IMG/VR virus record: IMGVR_UViG_3300014491_000108
Location: 1-36,293 of that record
Direction: 5' to 3' (one strand)
Source of the DNA: a virus
Length of the DNA: 36,293 nucleotides
Within the stretch, counting starts at the first letter, position 1; every line of letters starts with the position of its first letter. This document shows positions 7,110-15,746 of the stretch, piece after piece. Both the position numbers and the translations under genes were made by a program. The notes under the pieces are model-generated. The model did not search any database, was not told the origin of the DNA, and saw nothing but the letters and a program-made list of their open reading frames with translations.

Positions 7110-7117
7110 GATAAACG

Positions 7118-7558
7118 ATGAAAACGAAAAATGATATTGCATCTATTTCGTCATAATTAATATGCAGTTATTCTGAACTGAACGGGCAAGAAATATATCG
7201 CCTTAAACATCTTATTAAAAACACTATTTTAGAGAATTTAAATAATTCATGTAGGATGTTATTTCTTTCACCTATTGACCGTGTGGTTGAAGTGGTTGAA
7301 GTTGAAAATGAGTGGTTCTGTAATTACTTAACTAATCACGGTTTTAATACTGATTCATTTCAACGCCATTTCTCGATTGAAGTAGGCTCAGAATACATAG
7401 ACGTTGGAAATGACTGTGTATATGCTACTCAACACTATATCGAAAAAATATCGGCAGATAGTTTTTGGGATGGTAAACAAGAGGCTCTTATAAATGAATG
7501 GTTGCAATTTGCCAAACAGAATGGCGGCGAATATATCAACCACGACTATATTTCTTAA
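7118..7558 (+). pseudogene. Gene with in-frame TAA at codon 13
   Basis: ATG 7118 follows AGGA and reads MKTKNDIASISS, then TAA (7154-7156). The same frame then stays open to 7558 and is protein-like throughout, including CSYSELNGQEIYRLKHLI before the first later ATG at 7256. Starting at 7256 gives 100 residues but discards good-looking sequence. The bases CATAATTAATA around the stop also resemble the late-promoter element, so transcription from there with a non-ATG start is an alternative. The family is unknown. Confidence 0.5.
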
Positions 7559-7639
7559 ACTTTCCCGCGTATTGCCGTTAGAAGCGGATCACGATCGATG
7601 CGCGGGGATTACAAATCCAAAATCGTGGGAAGGTTTTTT

Positions 7640-8152
7640 ATGTCAAGTTTATTTTCAAAAATGCGTAACCTTTGCATGGTTATGATTATTTTACCTATCC
7701 TTATGTTCCTGATCTCGGCGCCCGCGAGGTCCGATCAGTCGATGGTTTTGAATGTGCCGACGATCAATTCGGACATATCTACTCCGTATACATGCAGCAT
7801 CGGAAGCAAAACGGTCACAACAAAATACGGCGATTCGGTTACTACGACAACGACATCGACATCATTTGCGACCGGCGCTATCGCGATTGGCGCTCACGGA
7901 AAGACTACAACCCTCGTCGGGTACAGCGGTATTATCACCGGCGTACCAACGATCAAGTTAGGGCAATCTACTCTCAGTTTAAACGGATTTATCGGCGCGG
8001 GCGAAACATCAATCAGTGGAACGACCACTTACGGCGTAGGCATTTACCCTAATTTTTCGATTGGTTCTCTCGATGCTGGCGTCGGCGTCTTTTGGGATAC
8101 GAAGGCGAACGCGGCGGAAGGCATGTTTACCCTGAGTTTATCGATCAACTAA
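7640..8152 (+). CDS. Exported beta-rich protein
   Basis: I choose ATG 7640 because GGAAGG precedes it and the product opens with a signal peptide (MRNLCMVMIILPILMFLI, cut near SAPARS-DQ). The mature part is about 140 residues of Thr/Ser/Gly-rich alternating strands, such as YGVGIYPNFSIGSLDAGVGV, ending MFTLSLSIN. The pattern would suit a secreted beta-sandwich or a small outer-membrane barrel. No family is recognised. A strong terminator follows. Confidence 0.7.
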   Translation: MSSLFSKMRNLCMVMIILPILMFLISAPARSDQSMVLNVPTINSDISTPYTCSIGSKTVTTKYGDSVTTTTTSTSFATGAIAIGAHGKTTTLVGYSGIITGVPTIKLGQSTLSLNGFIGAGETSISGTTTYGVGIYPNFSIGSLDAGVGVFWDTKANAAEGMFTLSLSIN

Positions 8153-8179
8153 AACCTCCATACAACTGAATAGAGACAG

Positions 8180-8214
8180 GCGCCTTGCGGATATTCCGTG
8201 AGGCGCTTTTTTTT
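8180..8214 (+). terminator. Intrinsic terminator
   Basis: GCGCCT (8180-8185) pairs with AGGCGC (8201-8206). An inner CGGA/TCCG stem is separated by a 2x2 internal loop, and eight Ts follow. It closes the early small-gene block just before the portal operon's promoter-like element. Confidence 0.93.
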
Positions 8215-8221
8215 GTCCACG

Positions 8222-8236
8222 CATAATATAGGTTAG
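8222..8236 (+). promoter_or_regulatory. Late-promoter-like element before portal
   Basis: CATAATATAGGTTAG sits between the terminator and the portal ATG at 8251. It differs by one base from the copies at 24151 and 35846. There is no evident -35 box, reminiscent of T4-type late promoters. Confidence 0.68.
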
Positions 8237-8250
8237 GGATATCAAATTTA

Positions 8251-10074
8251 ATGGACCCACTCTCAGCCTATTTTGCTCTCCAAAGCGAGAAGAAACTCAA
8301 CGACGCATTCGATGAGGCGGTTAAGCCTGTCGAACCTAAAACGGCATTCATCGAATCGGTGAAATACAACCTGTTTGAGCGCCCATATCGATCCGCACAG
8401 TTCCATAGGATTCAGAAGGCGGTCGAGTCGGGTTGGCTTAAAGCTCAAGATCAAGCTCTCCACGCCGCAAGCCAAGGCACTGTAGTCAACCCGTCGTTTC
8501 TAACATTCGGCGCGTACAGCCAACTTGCTGGCGTTCTTGAGCCGATATCTGCCACTCGCGTTACATTCGACAAACTAACCGAACTATGCGAAGGAGTTCC
8601 GGTAATTTCCTGCATCATCGGCAAGCGAGTTGAGCAAGTCGCGGAATACGCGCATATCCGGCATAGCCATATAGGGCGCTCGAAAGAGGCCGGCTTTCAT
8701 GTCTGCATGTCGGACAGCAGGGAAAAGGCGACAGCGGAAGATAAAAAGCAGATGCACGATCTTGAGATGATGATCGAAAACACCGGCTTTTGCGAACCGC
8801 CTTCCGATGAAACGCCTATTGGTTACGAGCCTACATTTGAATATTTTCTGCGTACTGCCACTCGCGACCTATTGACTTACGACTGGGTGGCGATTAGACG
8901 TTGGAAGTCTGCGATAGATCCGGATACGTATCCTGTCGTGGCGTTCACTCCAATTGACGCTTCGAGGATTCGCAGACTGCAACGAAAATTTATCGATGTT
9001 GTCGAAAATAAGATTGTCACCGAAGAGCCGGAACGCGAGCGAAAATCATCCACTCCGGGGCAAGAGATTGCACTCGTAAAGATAGATGACGATTCCAGCG
9101 TACGAATTGAAGAGTTTACTCCCGATGAAGTCGTTGTCGGATGCCGCCGTCCCCGCACAAGCGACAGCATCTACGGATACGGATATCCCGAGGGCGAAGA
9201 GATCATGAACGTAGGCACATCGTGGATAGCGGCGCTTACGCACAACAGCTCAAGGTTTAGCAGTAATAGCCTACCTCGCGGATTTATGACGGTTCTTGGC
9301 AACGCATCGGAGGCGCAACAACAGGCGTTCGCGCTGAACTTCAAAGAGATGATGAGTGGTAGTCCTTGGAAGATTCCGATCTTTCAGGCGCCCGCTCAAC
9401 AAGGGACGGCTGTTAACTGGACACCGATCGATATGAGTCCAAAAGATATGGAGTTTTCCAATTTTATGTGGATGCTCTCTTCAATCTGCCATGCGGCGTT
9501 TCATATCAGCACATCGGAAACAGGATGGGGCGATCAAAACCCATTCAAACCCGCGCTCTCCGAGGCGTCTCCCGAAGCGAATCTTAAATACAGCATGGAT
9601 ACCGGACTTCGACCGCTACTCAGATGGTGGGAGATGTTCATCAACCGTCATATCGTTTGGAAGCTGTTCCCTACGCGCAGGTACAGACTTGAGTTCTCAG
9701 GACTGGGCGACTGGGATGAGATGCAGGACACGGAAATGAGGCAGGCTCGTATGGCGGCTGGACTCACAACTCCTGTGATGGAATGGAATGACCTCGATAT
9801 CGATATGCCGGAAGAGATCAGGAACCATCCTGCCGCAAACTTCCCCGCGCCGTTCGTACAAGGCTATCAAATCCTATCGGGGCAGCAGCAAGCGGAACAA
9901 CAACAGAACGCACAACAGGAAAGCATCGCTCAACAGCTCGACTTGCAAAAGCAGAAACTTGCAGGGAGTCCGACACCGGGCGCCGGTAAAAGCGAAAACC
10001 AGGGAAGCGATAATGATAACGCTCATGCTCAAAACGAGCGAATAGAGGAACAACAGGGGCAAACTCATGCTTGA
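8251..10074 (+). CDS. Phage portal protein
   Basis: A 607-residue protein that forms the dodecameric DNA channel at the capsid vertex. Supporting features are its place after the terminase block and before the MuF gene, its length, and a wing/stem-type pattern. This includes YEPTFEYFLRTATRDLLTYD followed by VAFTPIDASRIRR (about 190-250) and a conserved-looking core with NPFKPALSEASPEANLKYSM near 430-450. The last 70 residues are Gln-rich (QQQAEQQQNAQQ), as in many portals. A near-leaderless start follows the promoter element at 8222. It overlaps the next gene by 8 bases. Confidence 0.85.
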   Translation: MDPLSAYFALQSEKKLNDAFDEAVKPVEPKTAFIESVKYNLFERPYRSAQFHRIQKAVESGWLKAQDQALHAASQGTVVNPSFLTFGAYSQLAGVLEPISATRVTFDKLTELCEGVPVISCIIGKRVEQVAEYAHIRHSHIGRSKEAGFHVCMSDSREKATAEDKKQMHDLEMMIENTGFCEPPSDETPIGYEPTFEYFLRTATRDLLTYDWVAIRRWKSAIDPDTYPVVAFTPIDASRIRRLQRKFIDVVENKIVTEEPERERKSSTPGQEIALVKIDDDSSVRIEEFTPDEVVVGCRRPRTSDSIYGYGYPEGEEIMNVGTSWIAALTHNSSRFSSNSLPRGFMTVLGNASEAQQQAFALNFKEMMSGSPWKIPIFQAPAQQGTAVNWTPIDMSPKDMEFSNFMWMLSSICHAAFHISTSETGWGDQNPFKPALSEASPEANLKYSMDTGLRPLLRWWEMFINRHIVWKLFPTRRYRLEFSGLGDWDEMQDTEMRQARMAAGLTTPVMEWNDLDIDMPEEIRNHPAANFPAPFVQGYQILSGQQQAEQQQNAQQESIAQQLDLQKQKLAGSPTPGAGKSENQGSDNDNAHAQNERIEEQQGQTHA

Positions 10075-10324
10075 CACATACAATGACGCAATGGCGGTAA
10101 CTCCCGCCGATGGTACTCCGCTCGTGTCGGTTGACGGAAATAACAGGGAAATGCCAACAACCGCGCTTGTGGCGGCAACGAGCGGAACTGTTAAAGTGAA
10201 GTTTCCGAATAATACCGTCGTGACACTTTACATGAATCAGGGTGTTGTCTACCCGTTCAAAGTTACCGAGGTGTGGGCGACCGGCACTACGGCGACCGGT
10301 ATTGTGGCGCTGTTTCGAAGGTAA
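10067..10324 (+). CDS. Small virion protein (spike-base-like)
   Basis: An 85-residue beta-rich protein starting MLDTYNDAMAVTPADG and ending VTEVWATGTTATGIVALFRR. The ending V..VxATGTTATGIVALF resembles small phage proteins often annotated as spike base or head decoration proteins. It overlaps the portal stop, so translation is coupled. The role is by similarity of pattern only. Confidence 0.6.
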   Translation: MLDTYNDAMAVTPADGTPLVSVDGNNREMPTTALVAATSGTVKVKFPNNTVVTLYMNQGVVYPFKVTEVWATGTTATGIVALFRR

Positions 10325-10327
10325 ACC

Positions 10328-11119
10328 ATGAAGCGTTTCGACTGGCACAAATGGGATGAAGAAAGCGACTTGGAAAAAGCCGTTATGCTTCGCCGTGCTC
10401 CGTCCGGCGGGTATGGGAATAAGTTCAAAGGCGGCCAGTTTATCCCCGCAGCGGATTGGATACGCGAACGCGATATCGCTAAAGCGTCAATCACCGGCAT
10501 AGTCGAGGACTTCGGAAAACAGATGCAGTATGTACGCGGCGTATGGGAGGCGACAGCGGCACTAGGCGACAATGCCCCTAAATCGCTACCGACACGCGGT
10601 CATTCTCGATGGATGATGAAGAAACTCATTCGCCAAACATACGAGGCGGCGTTTACAGCGGGAAAGCGCTCGGGCGGTAATCTATTTGCGATCACGGATG
10701 CAGACCGGAAGGCGATTCAAAAGACGCGATACGACGAGTTCAAATACCTAGAAAAGTTCATGGCGGATATGGATCGCGGCGGCGGCGTTATGGATTATGA
10801 AAAGCGTATGGACTATTACGCAAAGGCCGCTCGAGAACTTTACTGGCTTGGGTTTGTACGCGCCGATATGGACCCGTCCAGAGAAATCGATTGGCGGCTA
10901 GGCCAAGCTGAACATTGCCAAACATGCCTAGACGCGGCATCGGGCAGTCCATATACGGCTAAAGAGTTTTGGGATAAACTTGCAAGCAAGGGTATTTTGC
11001 CTCAGTCCGGTAAGCTCGACTGTTTGGGCTATAAATGCCAATGCCATTTAGAAGACACTCGCCCCGAGACAGATGCGCTGAAAAGCACACGTAAACCAAA
11101 ACTAAGGTTGGTAGGATAA
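10328..11119 (+). CDS. MuF-like minor head protein
   Basis: A 263-residue protein immediately after the portal, where MuF/SPP1 gp7-type head morphogenesis proteins lie. The C-terminal part has WRLGQAEHCQTCLDAASGSPY followed by TAKEFWDKL, then GKLDCLGYKCQCHLE. The Cys-rich arrangement C..C...C..C.CxL is the usual end of MuF proteins and may bind metal. The N-terminus carries KGGQFIPAADW, a motif related to HGGQFAP in the giant polyvalent protein. It overlaps the next ATG by 1 base. Confidence 0.75.
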   Translation: MKRFDWHKWDEESDLEKAVMLRRAPSGGYGNKFKGGQFIPAADWIRERDIAKASITGIVEDFGKQMQYVRGVWEATAALGDNAPKSLPTRGHSRWMMKKLIRQTYEAAFTAGKRSGGNLFAITDADRKAIQKTRYDEFKYLEKFMADMDRGGGVMDYEKRMDYYAKAARELYWLGFVRADMDPSREIDWRLGQAEHCQTCLDAASGSPYTAKEFWDKLASKGILPQSGKLDCLGYKCQCHLEDTRPETDALKSTRKPKLRLVG

Positions 11120-11676
11120 TGGAAAACAAAAAGTACGTCATCATTGTCAAGGGATATACTGGGTTCGATAAGCTCAAAGGCCAACTCTCTAAACGCTCCG
11201 GCGTAACCGATCCGGCTGCGATCGCTGCGTATATTGGCCGAAAGAAATACGGCAAAAAGAAGTTCCAAAATGCGGCGGCAAAAGGCAAGAGTATGAGGGA
11301 AAATCTGGTCAAGAAGGATATCATGTCGCGGTTCCCTGGCTCTCCGACTGAGCCGCAGTCAGGGTATCGACCGGCATACCTGACAATGGGATTGAAAAAG
11401 GCGATTGATGAAATGGATGCGAACGCGCAACATCAGACCCTTAACGAGATTCGAAAGAATGTCGGATTACCGGCGCCGACAACGACTACCGAAAAGCCCA
11501 TGATGCACATTGATCTTTGCGATGGCGGGAAGTGGGGGCTTTACAAATGCTTCGGAGGCAAACTGGAATCGTCTCACGGTTCGCTTAAAGAGGCCAAGAG
11601 CGCCGCTCGCGCAACCGGACGCGAGTTCTATTACAAGTCGCCGAAAAGCGATCACTTCGTTTATCATTTGAGATAA
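11119..11676 (+). CDS. Virion-associated protein
   Basis: A 185-residue protein that opens with MENKKYVIIVKGYTG, a hydrophobic-lysine leader like those in the polyvalent proteins. It then has GVTDPAAIAAYIGRKKYGKK (about 28-47), a short basic helix I have seen in phage head-module proteins. The C-terminus contains WGLYKCFGGKLESSHGSLKEA. No enzyme motif is visible. Its location suggests a minor head or ejected protein. Confidence 0.65.
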   Translation: MENKKYVIIVKGYTGFDKLKGQLSKRSGVTDPAAIAAYIGRKKYGKKKFQNAAAKGKSMRENLVKKDIMSRFPGSPTEPQSGYRPAYLTMGLKKAIDEMDANAQHQTLNEIRKNVGLPAPTTTTEKPMMHIDLCDGGKWGLYKCFGGKLESSHGSLKEAKSAARATGREFYYKSPKSDHFVYHLR

Positions 11677-11703
11677 ACTATCCCCCTATATCAGGAGAAA
11701 ACA

Positions 11704-12249
11704 ATGGCTAACTTAACTCTTGCATCCGCCGCACTCGACAAAACTAGACAAAATATTCTGGCTGTCATTACGGGCGGCACACTTCCGCTCAAAACATCGA
11801 GCGGAACATACTTCACCGGATTTACGGTGACTGTCGGTGGCGTATCGGTTACGGTCAATAACGTGCCCGTACCGTCCACAAGCACTACGACAGTTACAAT
11901 TCCTCTCGCGGCGGCGGTTCCGACTGGGGCGGCGGCAAAACTTACTGCAGGAACAAACAACGTTGAAGATAACGCGGGCACTCCGCTTTTGCTATCGCCC
12001 GGAACCGTGAATGTCGCCGACTATATCGACGCAACAACACAGGCGGTTATCACCGGCTTTGCAAGCGGGTGGTGGGGCGCTTTGCTTGTTGGCGGACAGA
12101 TAGGACTTGCGAAACAGCGCGGGAATGTCGGAAATGAGTGGGATATCTACGGTCCCGATCATGTCACGTACTGTGCGACCGCTATCCTATCATTCGATAC
12201 GGCAGGAAACGTTTCAGTGCTTAACGTCTTCAATCAACACGATTCATAA
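11704..12249 (+). CDS. Structural protein, beta-rich
   Basis: A 181-residue Thr/Val/Ala-rich protein with TCAGGAG before ATG. The first 100 residues look like a beta-sandwich (GFTVTVGGVSVTVNNVPV and TTTVTIPLAAAVPTGAA). The latter part has GFASGWWGALLVGG. Phage head-decoration or fibre-attached proteins look like this, but no family is certain. Confidence 0.6.
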   Translation: MANLTLASAALDKTRQNILAVITGGTLPLKTSSGTYFTGFTVTVGGVSVTVNNVPVPSTSTTTVTIPLAAAVPTGAAAKLTAGTNNVEDNAGTPLLLSPGTVNVADYIDATTQAVITGFASGWWGALLVGGQIGLAKQRGNVGNEWDIYGPDHVTYCATAILSFDTAGNVSVLNVFNQHDS

Positions 12250-12256
12250 TCGGTTA

Positions 12257-12284
12257 AGCCATAGGATAATTTCATCCTATGGCT
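12257..12284 (+). promoter_or_regulatory. Perfect 11-bp hairpin between genes
   Basis: AGCCATAGGAT (12257-12267) and ATCCTATGGCT (12274-12284) pair completely around a 6-nt AATTTC loop. No T-run follows. It sits just before the next gene's GGTGA ribosome site and could be a bidirectional terminator stem, an mRNA-stability element or a processing site. Confidence 0.6.
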
Positions 12285-12297
12285 CTGGTGAAAAATA

Positions 12298-12939
12298 ATG
12301 AATAAAAGAATTGTCATTTTATTTTTTGCGATATTGATGGTAGTTTGCGTTCCTGTTTTCTCGGACCCTAAATCGTATACAAGCGAAACTATTCCAGCGA
12401 TGGAAACGCCGCTTATTTACGGACTAGGGGGCGATGGAAGCATCAACCCTGTCTTTGTAGATCCTACAACGAGATCCCTTTTGGTCATCCTTACATCGTC
12501 AATATCGGGGACTAATGTTAGTAATTGGCCTTCAACATATGTTCTTGGATCAGGCACTGCGGCAATTGGAACGGTGGGAGTCACGTCATCGGTGCTCCCT
12601 ACAGGCGCATCGACTAGCGCACTCCAGACGACAGGGAATACGTCTCTATCTACAATCGCGGGCGCTGTTTCAATACCTTCGACTATTGTATCGGGTCAAT
12701 ACACGGTAACGACGACCGCTACGGCGATTACTTCGGTTACGATCAACAAACAGATTACGCTATACGCGCCTGCGACGAATACGGGGACTGCGGTTTATAT
12801 TGGACCGTCTGGGATTACGGCTTCTACGGGGTTCCCATTGCCGCCAGGCGCATCTTACACCTATACGGTAAGCAATGCGAACTCAATTTACATTCTTGGA
12901 TTAAATACCACAGACAAAATTGCTTATACTGGGAGCTAA
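12298..12939 (+). CDS. Exported beta-rich protein
   Basis: A 213-residue protein with a signal peptide (KRIVILFFAILMVVCVPVFS, cut before D23). The mature part is Ser/Thr/Gly-rich and ends with a TITLYAP-like beta module, including NKQITLYAPATNTGTAVYIG. That module resembles the small phage spike/decoration folds. An export signal on a gene inside the head module is unusual. It lies 3 bases before the next exported protein, so they form a pair. Confidence 0.68.
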   Translation: MNKRIVILFFAILMVVCVPVFSDPKSYTSETIPAMETPLIYGLGGDGSINPVFVDPTTRSLLVILTSSISGTNVSNWPSTYVLGSGTAAIGTVGVTSSVLPTGASTSALQTTGNTSLSTIAGAVSIPSTIVSGQYTVTTTATAITSVTINKQITLYAPATNTGTAVYIGPSGITASTGFPLPPGASYTYTVSNANSIYILGLNTTDKIAYTGS

Positions 12940-12942
12940 ACA

Positions 12943-14583
12943 ATGAAAATACGAAATATTATTTTATCTGTTGCGACATTATTGCTCGTTTGCCTTCCGT
13001 CGTACTCTCAATATACCCCGGCGCCTACAGTCCTAAACACGACGCATGATATCTATGTTGATGGCAACCGAACCGATACTTATGTTACGAATGGATCTGT
13101 TCAATATCCATATAAAACAATAGACGCTGCGCTCTCTCCTACGCCCACAAACGCGATAGCGATTCATTTGACCGCGGGGACATATACCGAAAATTCAGAC
13201 TTAACATTCCCGAACGTGCCGATTACGATATATGGCAATGGGGCAACTCTGAATGCCAGTGGACACAATATTGTCATTCAAAACCCTTATTATTATCGAC
13301 TGAACCTTTATACTACAGCCGCATCTATAACATTCAATAATTTCACTTCTGGAGCAAGGTGTTTAATTCATGGCGGTGGAATTACCGGAAATGTCAACGT
13401 AAATTCATACTGCGAGTTTACTCAATGCCAGATGAATAGCGGAACTGTGACGGTTGGATCTACCGGACAATGCATCGTTAATTTATGCTCCCCTACCGAC
13501 ACATTTGTCTCTACGGGGATATTGACGTTATCAAAAGTTAACATCAACACCTCGTATGCAGGGTACTTGGTCACTGCAACTGCGGGGCAACTTGTAGTTT
13601 CGGATTCGTTGATTTATAATCTAAATACGGGAGTCGGTGGCGATATTTCATGTGCGGATGGCGCAACCACAGCTCCAAACATGATCGCAAACAACGTCAT
13701 ATCTACGGCTGGCTCAGGATATTGTGTGTCGGCATCCTCCGCATATACGGTATATAGCAAAAATTATGTTGTAGGGACTAACACGGTATCAGGGACAGCA
13801 CTCCTTCCAGTTTCTTCGGATGTTGTCGGCGCCGGAAACGTTATGGCGATGGGGTCAGATGCGACAGGAGACCTTTATTATCGCAGTAGCTTAGGATTAC
13901 TGACAAGGCTAGGGGTTGGTGTCTACGGTGCTCCTTTAGTTTCTAACGGCACCCTTCCTGGGTGGTCATCATCGACCAACACAACAACAGATGTTTGGCT
14001 GAATGGACAGACATCCGCTACACCGGTTGGGGTTAATATCCATGCGCCGGGAGGCATCGGTTCTAATATTGCAGGTGCTGGTCTGAACATTTACGGAGGG
14101 GCTTCTACGGGCACTGGAGTTGGTGGTGGAATTACATTTTACACTTCACCGGCTTCTGGAACGTCTGGCGCGACAGCAAATACGCTTGTTGGTGTATTCA
14201 AAATTGATCAATACGGCCACCTATCATCAACCGGGAATACATCAACCCCTTCGATTGTACTAAACTCCTCTTATTTGTCCACACTAACAAAGACTACTAC
14301 CTGTACGGATAGATCGGGAACATTTACAGGACTGGTGAGCACTCAGATAGGGTCTGCTGCCGGGTCTACTTCTGTTTTAATTGCAACTGTAACCTTTGGG
14401 CATGTTTATACTACTGTACCTAATATTATTCTAACAGAGTATGATACATCGTCTGGAAGTGGTGGGTGGCCTGTTATTAAAAATCTTACCACTTCCGGTT
14501 TTCAAATATATCAATATGTTGCTTACAGCAATTATTACCCGGTCGGCGGTTATGTTGGTGTATCTTATATCATTGAACAGTAA
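12943..14583 (+). CDS. Exported beta-helix protein, fibre-like
   Basis: A 546-residue protein with signal peptide MKIRNIILSVATLLLVCLPS, cut near YS-QY. Residues 35-75 read DIYVDGNRTD...QYPYKTIDAAL, the usual start of a right-handed beta-helix of the pectate-lyase-3/tailspike kind. Many short Asn/Ser/Thr-rich turns follow (about 75-260). The last 200 residues look like fibre-tip material, rich in Gly and aromatic beta strands, ending YPVGGYVGVSYIIEQ. It could be a cell-surface protein or a secreted fibre. Binding or hydrolysis of a polysaccharide is inferred. Confidence 0.72.
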   Translation: MKIRNIILSVATLLLVCLPSYSQYTPAPTVLNTTHDIYVDGNRTDTYVTNGSVQYPYKTIDAALSPTPTNAIAIHLTAGTYTENSDLTFPNVPITIYGNGATLNASGHNIVIQNPYYYRLNLYTTAASITFNNFTSGARCLIHGGGITGNVNVNSYCEFTQCQMNSGTVTVGSTGQCIVNLCSPTDTFVSTGILTLSKVNINTSYAGYLVTATAGQLVVSDSLIYNLNTGVGGDISCADGATTAPNMIANNVISTAGSGYCVSASSAYTVYSKNYVVGTNTVSGTALLPVSSDVVGAGNVMAMGSDATGDLYYRSSLGLLTRLGVGVYGAPLVSNGTLPGWSSSTNTTTDVWLNGQTSATPVGVNIHAPGGIGSNIAGAGLNIYGGASTGTGVGGGITFYTSPASGTSGATANTLVGVFKIDQYGHLSSTGNTSTPSIVLNSSYLSTLTKTTTCTDRSGTFTGLVSTQIGSAAGSTSVLIATVTFGHVYTTVPNIILTEYDTSSGSGGWPVIKNLTTSGFQIYQYVAYSNYYPVGGYVGVSYIIEQ

Positions 14584-14615
14584 GGAACCACCTATCATTT
14601 TCTTAGGTAAACACG

Positions 14616-15485
14616 ATGAAACTCATAATCCTAAAATCAGTGCGACACGAACCGGCAGGATCAATAACAAAGGCTATTCCGCCTTCCTCAAAATACGAAC
14701 ACGGTGGAAAACTTCGCGTTAAAGTAGGCGATGAAGTTGTCTACTCCGTAAAGCTAGATCGGTCGCCTTCCGGGAAAGAGGAACTCGTTAACGCCACTGT
14801 CTCTCGAATCGTCAATCACGATTATGAGCCTCACGTCATTTTATCCTACCCAAAAGGCGCGAGAATCATACACGCAGTCGAAGATTACGATAGCCCGAAG
14901 TGGCAACCGGGAAACGGCATTGCGGCGCGTGAAGGACGGGAGCGGAAGAAGATCCTCGTGGTCGTGAAGAAATCCTGTCAACGAGATCCACTTATCATTG
15001 ACAAAAGCATCATGGCGCCCGACCCGATCATAGCCCGCATATCGGAATCGGCGGAAACGATCAACTCATTGCCAAAATGTCCTCGTTGTGGATCAAAGGA
15101 TACGGGGCTTATTGCTCCCGACTTCGAGACGTACAAATGCAAATCATGCAATCGTAATTTTACGATGAAACGAATCAAAGAATCTGGTAAAAAGGCGCTT
15201 TCGTTCTTGCAAAAGGCAGTTCATGTACCGATCTTTAGCGACCGTGGCATGATATCTAAAACGGTAGATCACGATCAGCTCAAGAATGCGCGGATCTCAG
15301 CGAATCGTAACCCTACAAAGGCCCAAAAGCTCGCGGGCAATTATCGCAAGGGCCATGTCAAAATACATGGACTGTATATCAGCATCGAAACGCCAAAAGG
15401 CGCTGTGCGAAGCGGTGTGGACCAAACCGGTAAAGCATGGAAAGTTAGGCTAAAACACGATTATGGCTATATCAGAACAGCTTGA
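14616..15485 (+). CDS. Polyvalent protein: zinc ribbon plus first half of InPase-like domain
   Basis: A 289-residue protein in modules. It opens MKLIILKSVRHEPAGSI, almost identical to a linker inside the giant protein at 15747. A charged mid-section includes KKILVVVKK. A zinc ribbon follows, CPRCGSKDTG...YKCKSCNRNF (about 155-183). The C-terminus reads NPTKAQKLAGNYRKGHVKI followed by GLYISIETPKG and HDYGYIRTA. That end is the first half of the inorganic-pyrophosphatase-like (InPase) domain of phage polyvalent proteins. It stops exactly where the family continues with DGDH(V/I)DVF. The other half begins the protein at 15747, in the same frame. Confidence 0.75.
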   Translation: MKLIILKSVRHEPAGSITKAIPPSSKYEHGGKLRVKVGDEVVYSVKLDRSPSGKEELVNATVSRIVNHDYEPHVILSYPKGARIIHAVEDYDSPKWQPGNGIAAREGRERKKILVVVKKSCQRDPLIIDKSIMAPDPIIARISESAETINSLPKCPRCGSKDTGLIAPDFETYKCKSCNRNFTMKRIKESGKKALSFLQKAVHVPIFSDRGMISKTVDHDQLKNARISANRNPTKAQKLAGNYRKGHVKIHGLYISIETPKGAVRSGVDQTGKAWKVRLKHDYGYIRTA

Positions 15486-15499
15486 TAGGAGGTGATTTT

Positions 15500-15745
15500 G
15501 TGAGCAGTAAACGAAGAATAAGGCGATTGCAACATAGGTCAAAATGTGGTAACAAAATTGGATACCAAACGCAAACGGAATGCGTAATTAATCTTATCAA
15601 AATGCAAAGAAATTTTCATGATCCATATCTCGCTTCTTATAAATGTCCGTTTTGCGGACTATGGCATTACGGGCATCGTGACAGTATAAAAAAGAAGCTA
15701 ATCGGATTGTCTAATTTTTTTGAAGGAAAGACGATGGTTGCTTAA
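15500..15745 (+). CDS. Small zinc-binding protein lodged between InPase halves
   Basis: An 81-residue basic protein from GTG 15500, preceded by a near-perfect AGGAGGTG site. It contains Cys-Gly (KCGNKIGYQT) and then YKCPFCGLWHYGHRD, a C-C-H-H zinc-binding arrangement. Small proteins ending KCPFCGGWHxGHR are common in phages and bacteria, usually of unknown role. It occupies a different frame from its neighbours and splits the InPase domain. It ends 1 base before ATG 15747. Confidence 0.75.
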   Translation: MSSKRRIRRLQHRSKCGNKIGYQTQTECVINLIKMQRNFHDPYLASYKCPFCGLWHYGHRDSIKKKLIGLSNFFEGKTMVA

Positions 15746-15746
15746 C

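Noticed and set aside
4838-7558. Stop-codon reassignment (TAG or TAA as sense)
   Set aside because: Well-identified genes in the window end in TAG, TGA and TAA at normal lengths, and the only tRNA is Arg(TCT), not a suppressor.
9818-10348. 176-codon minus-strand frame
   Set aside because: It is antisense to the portal end, the 10067 gene and the start of the MuF-like gene, all supported on the + strand.
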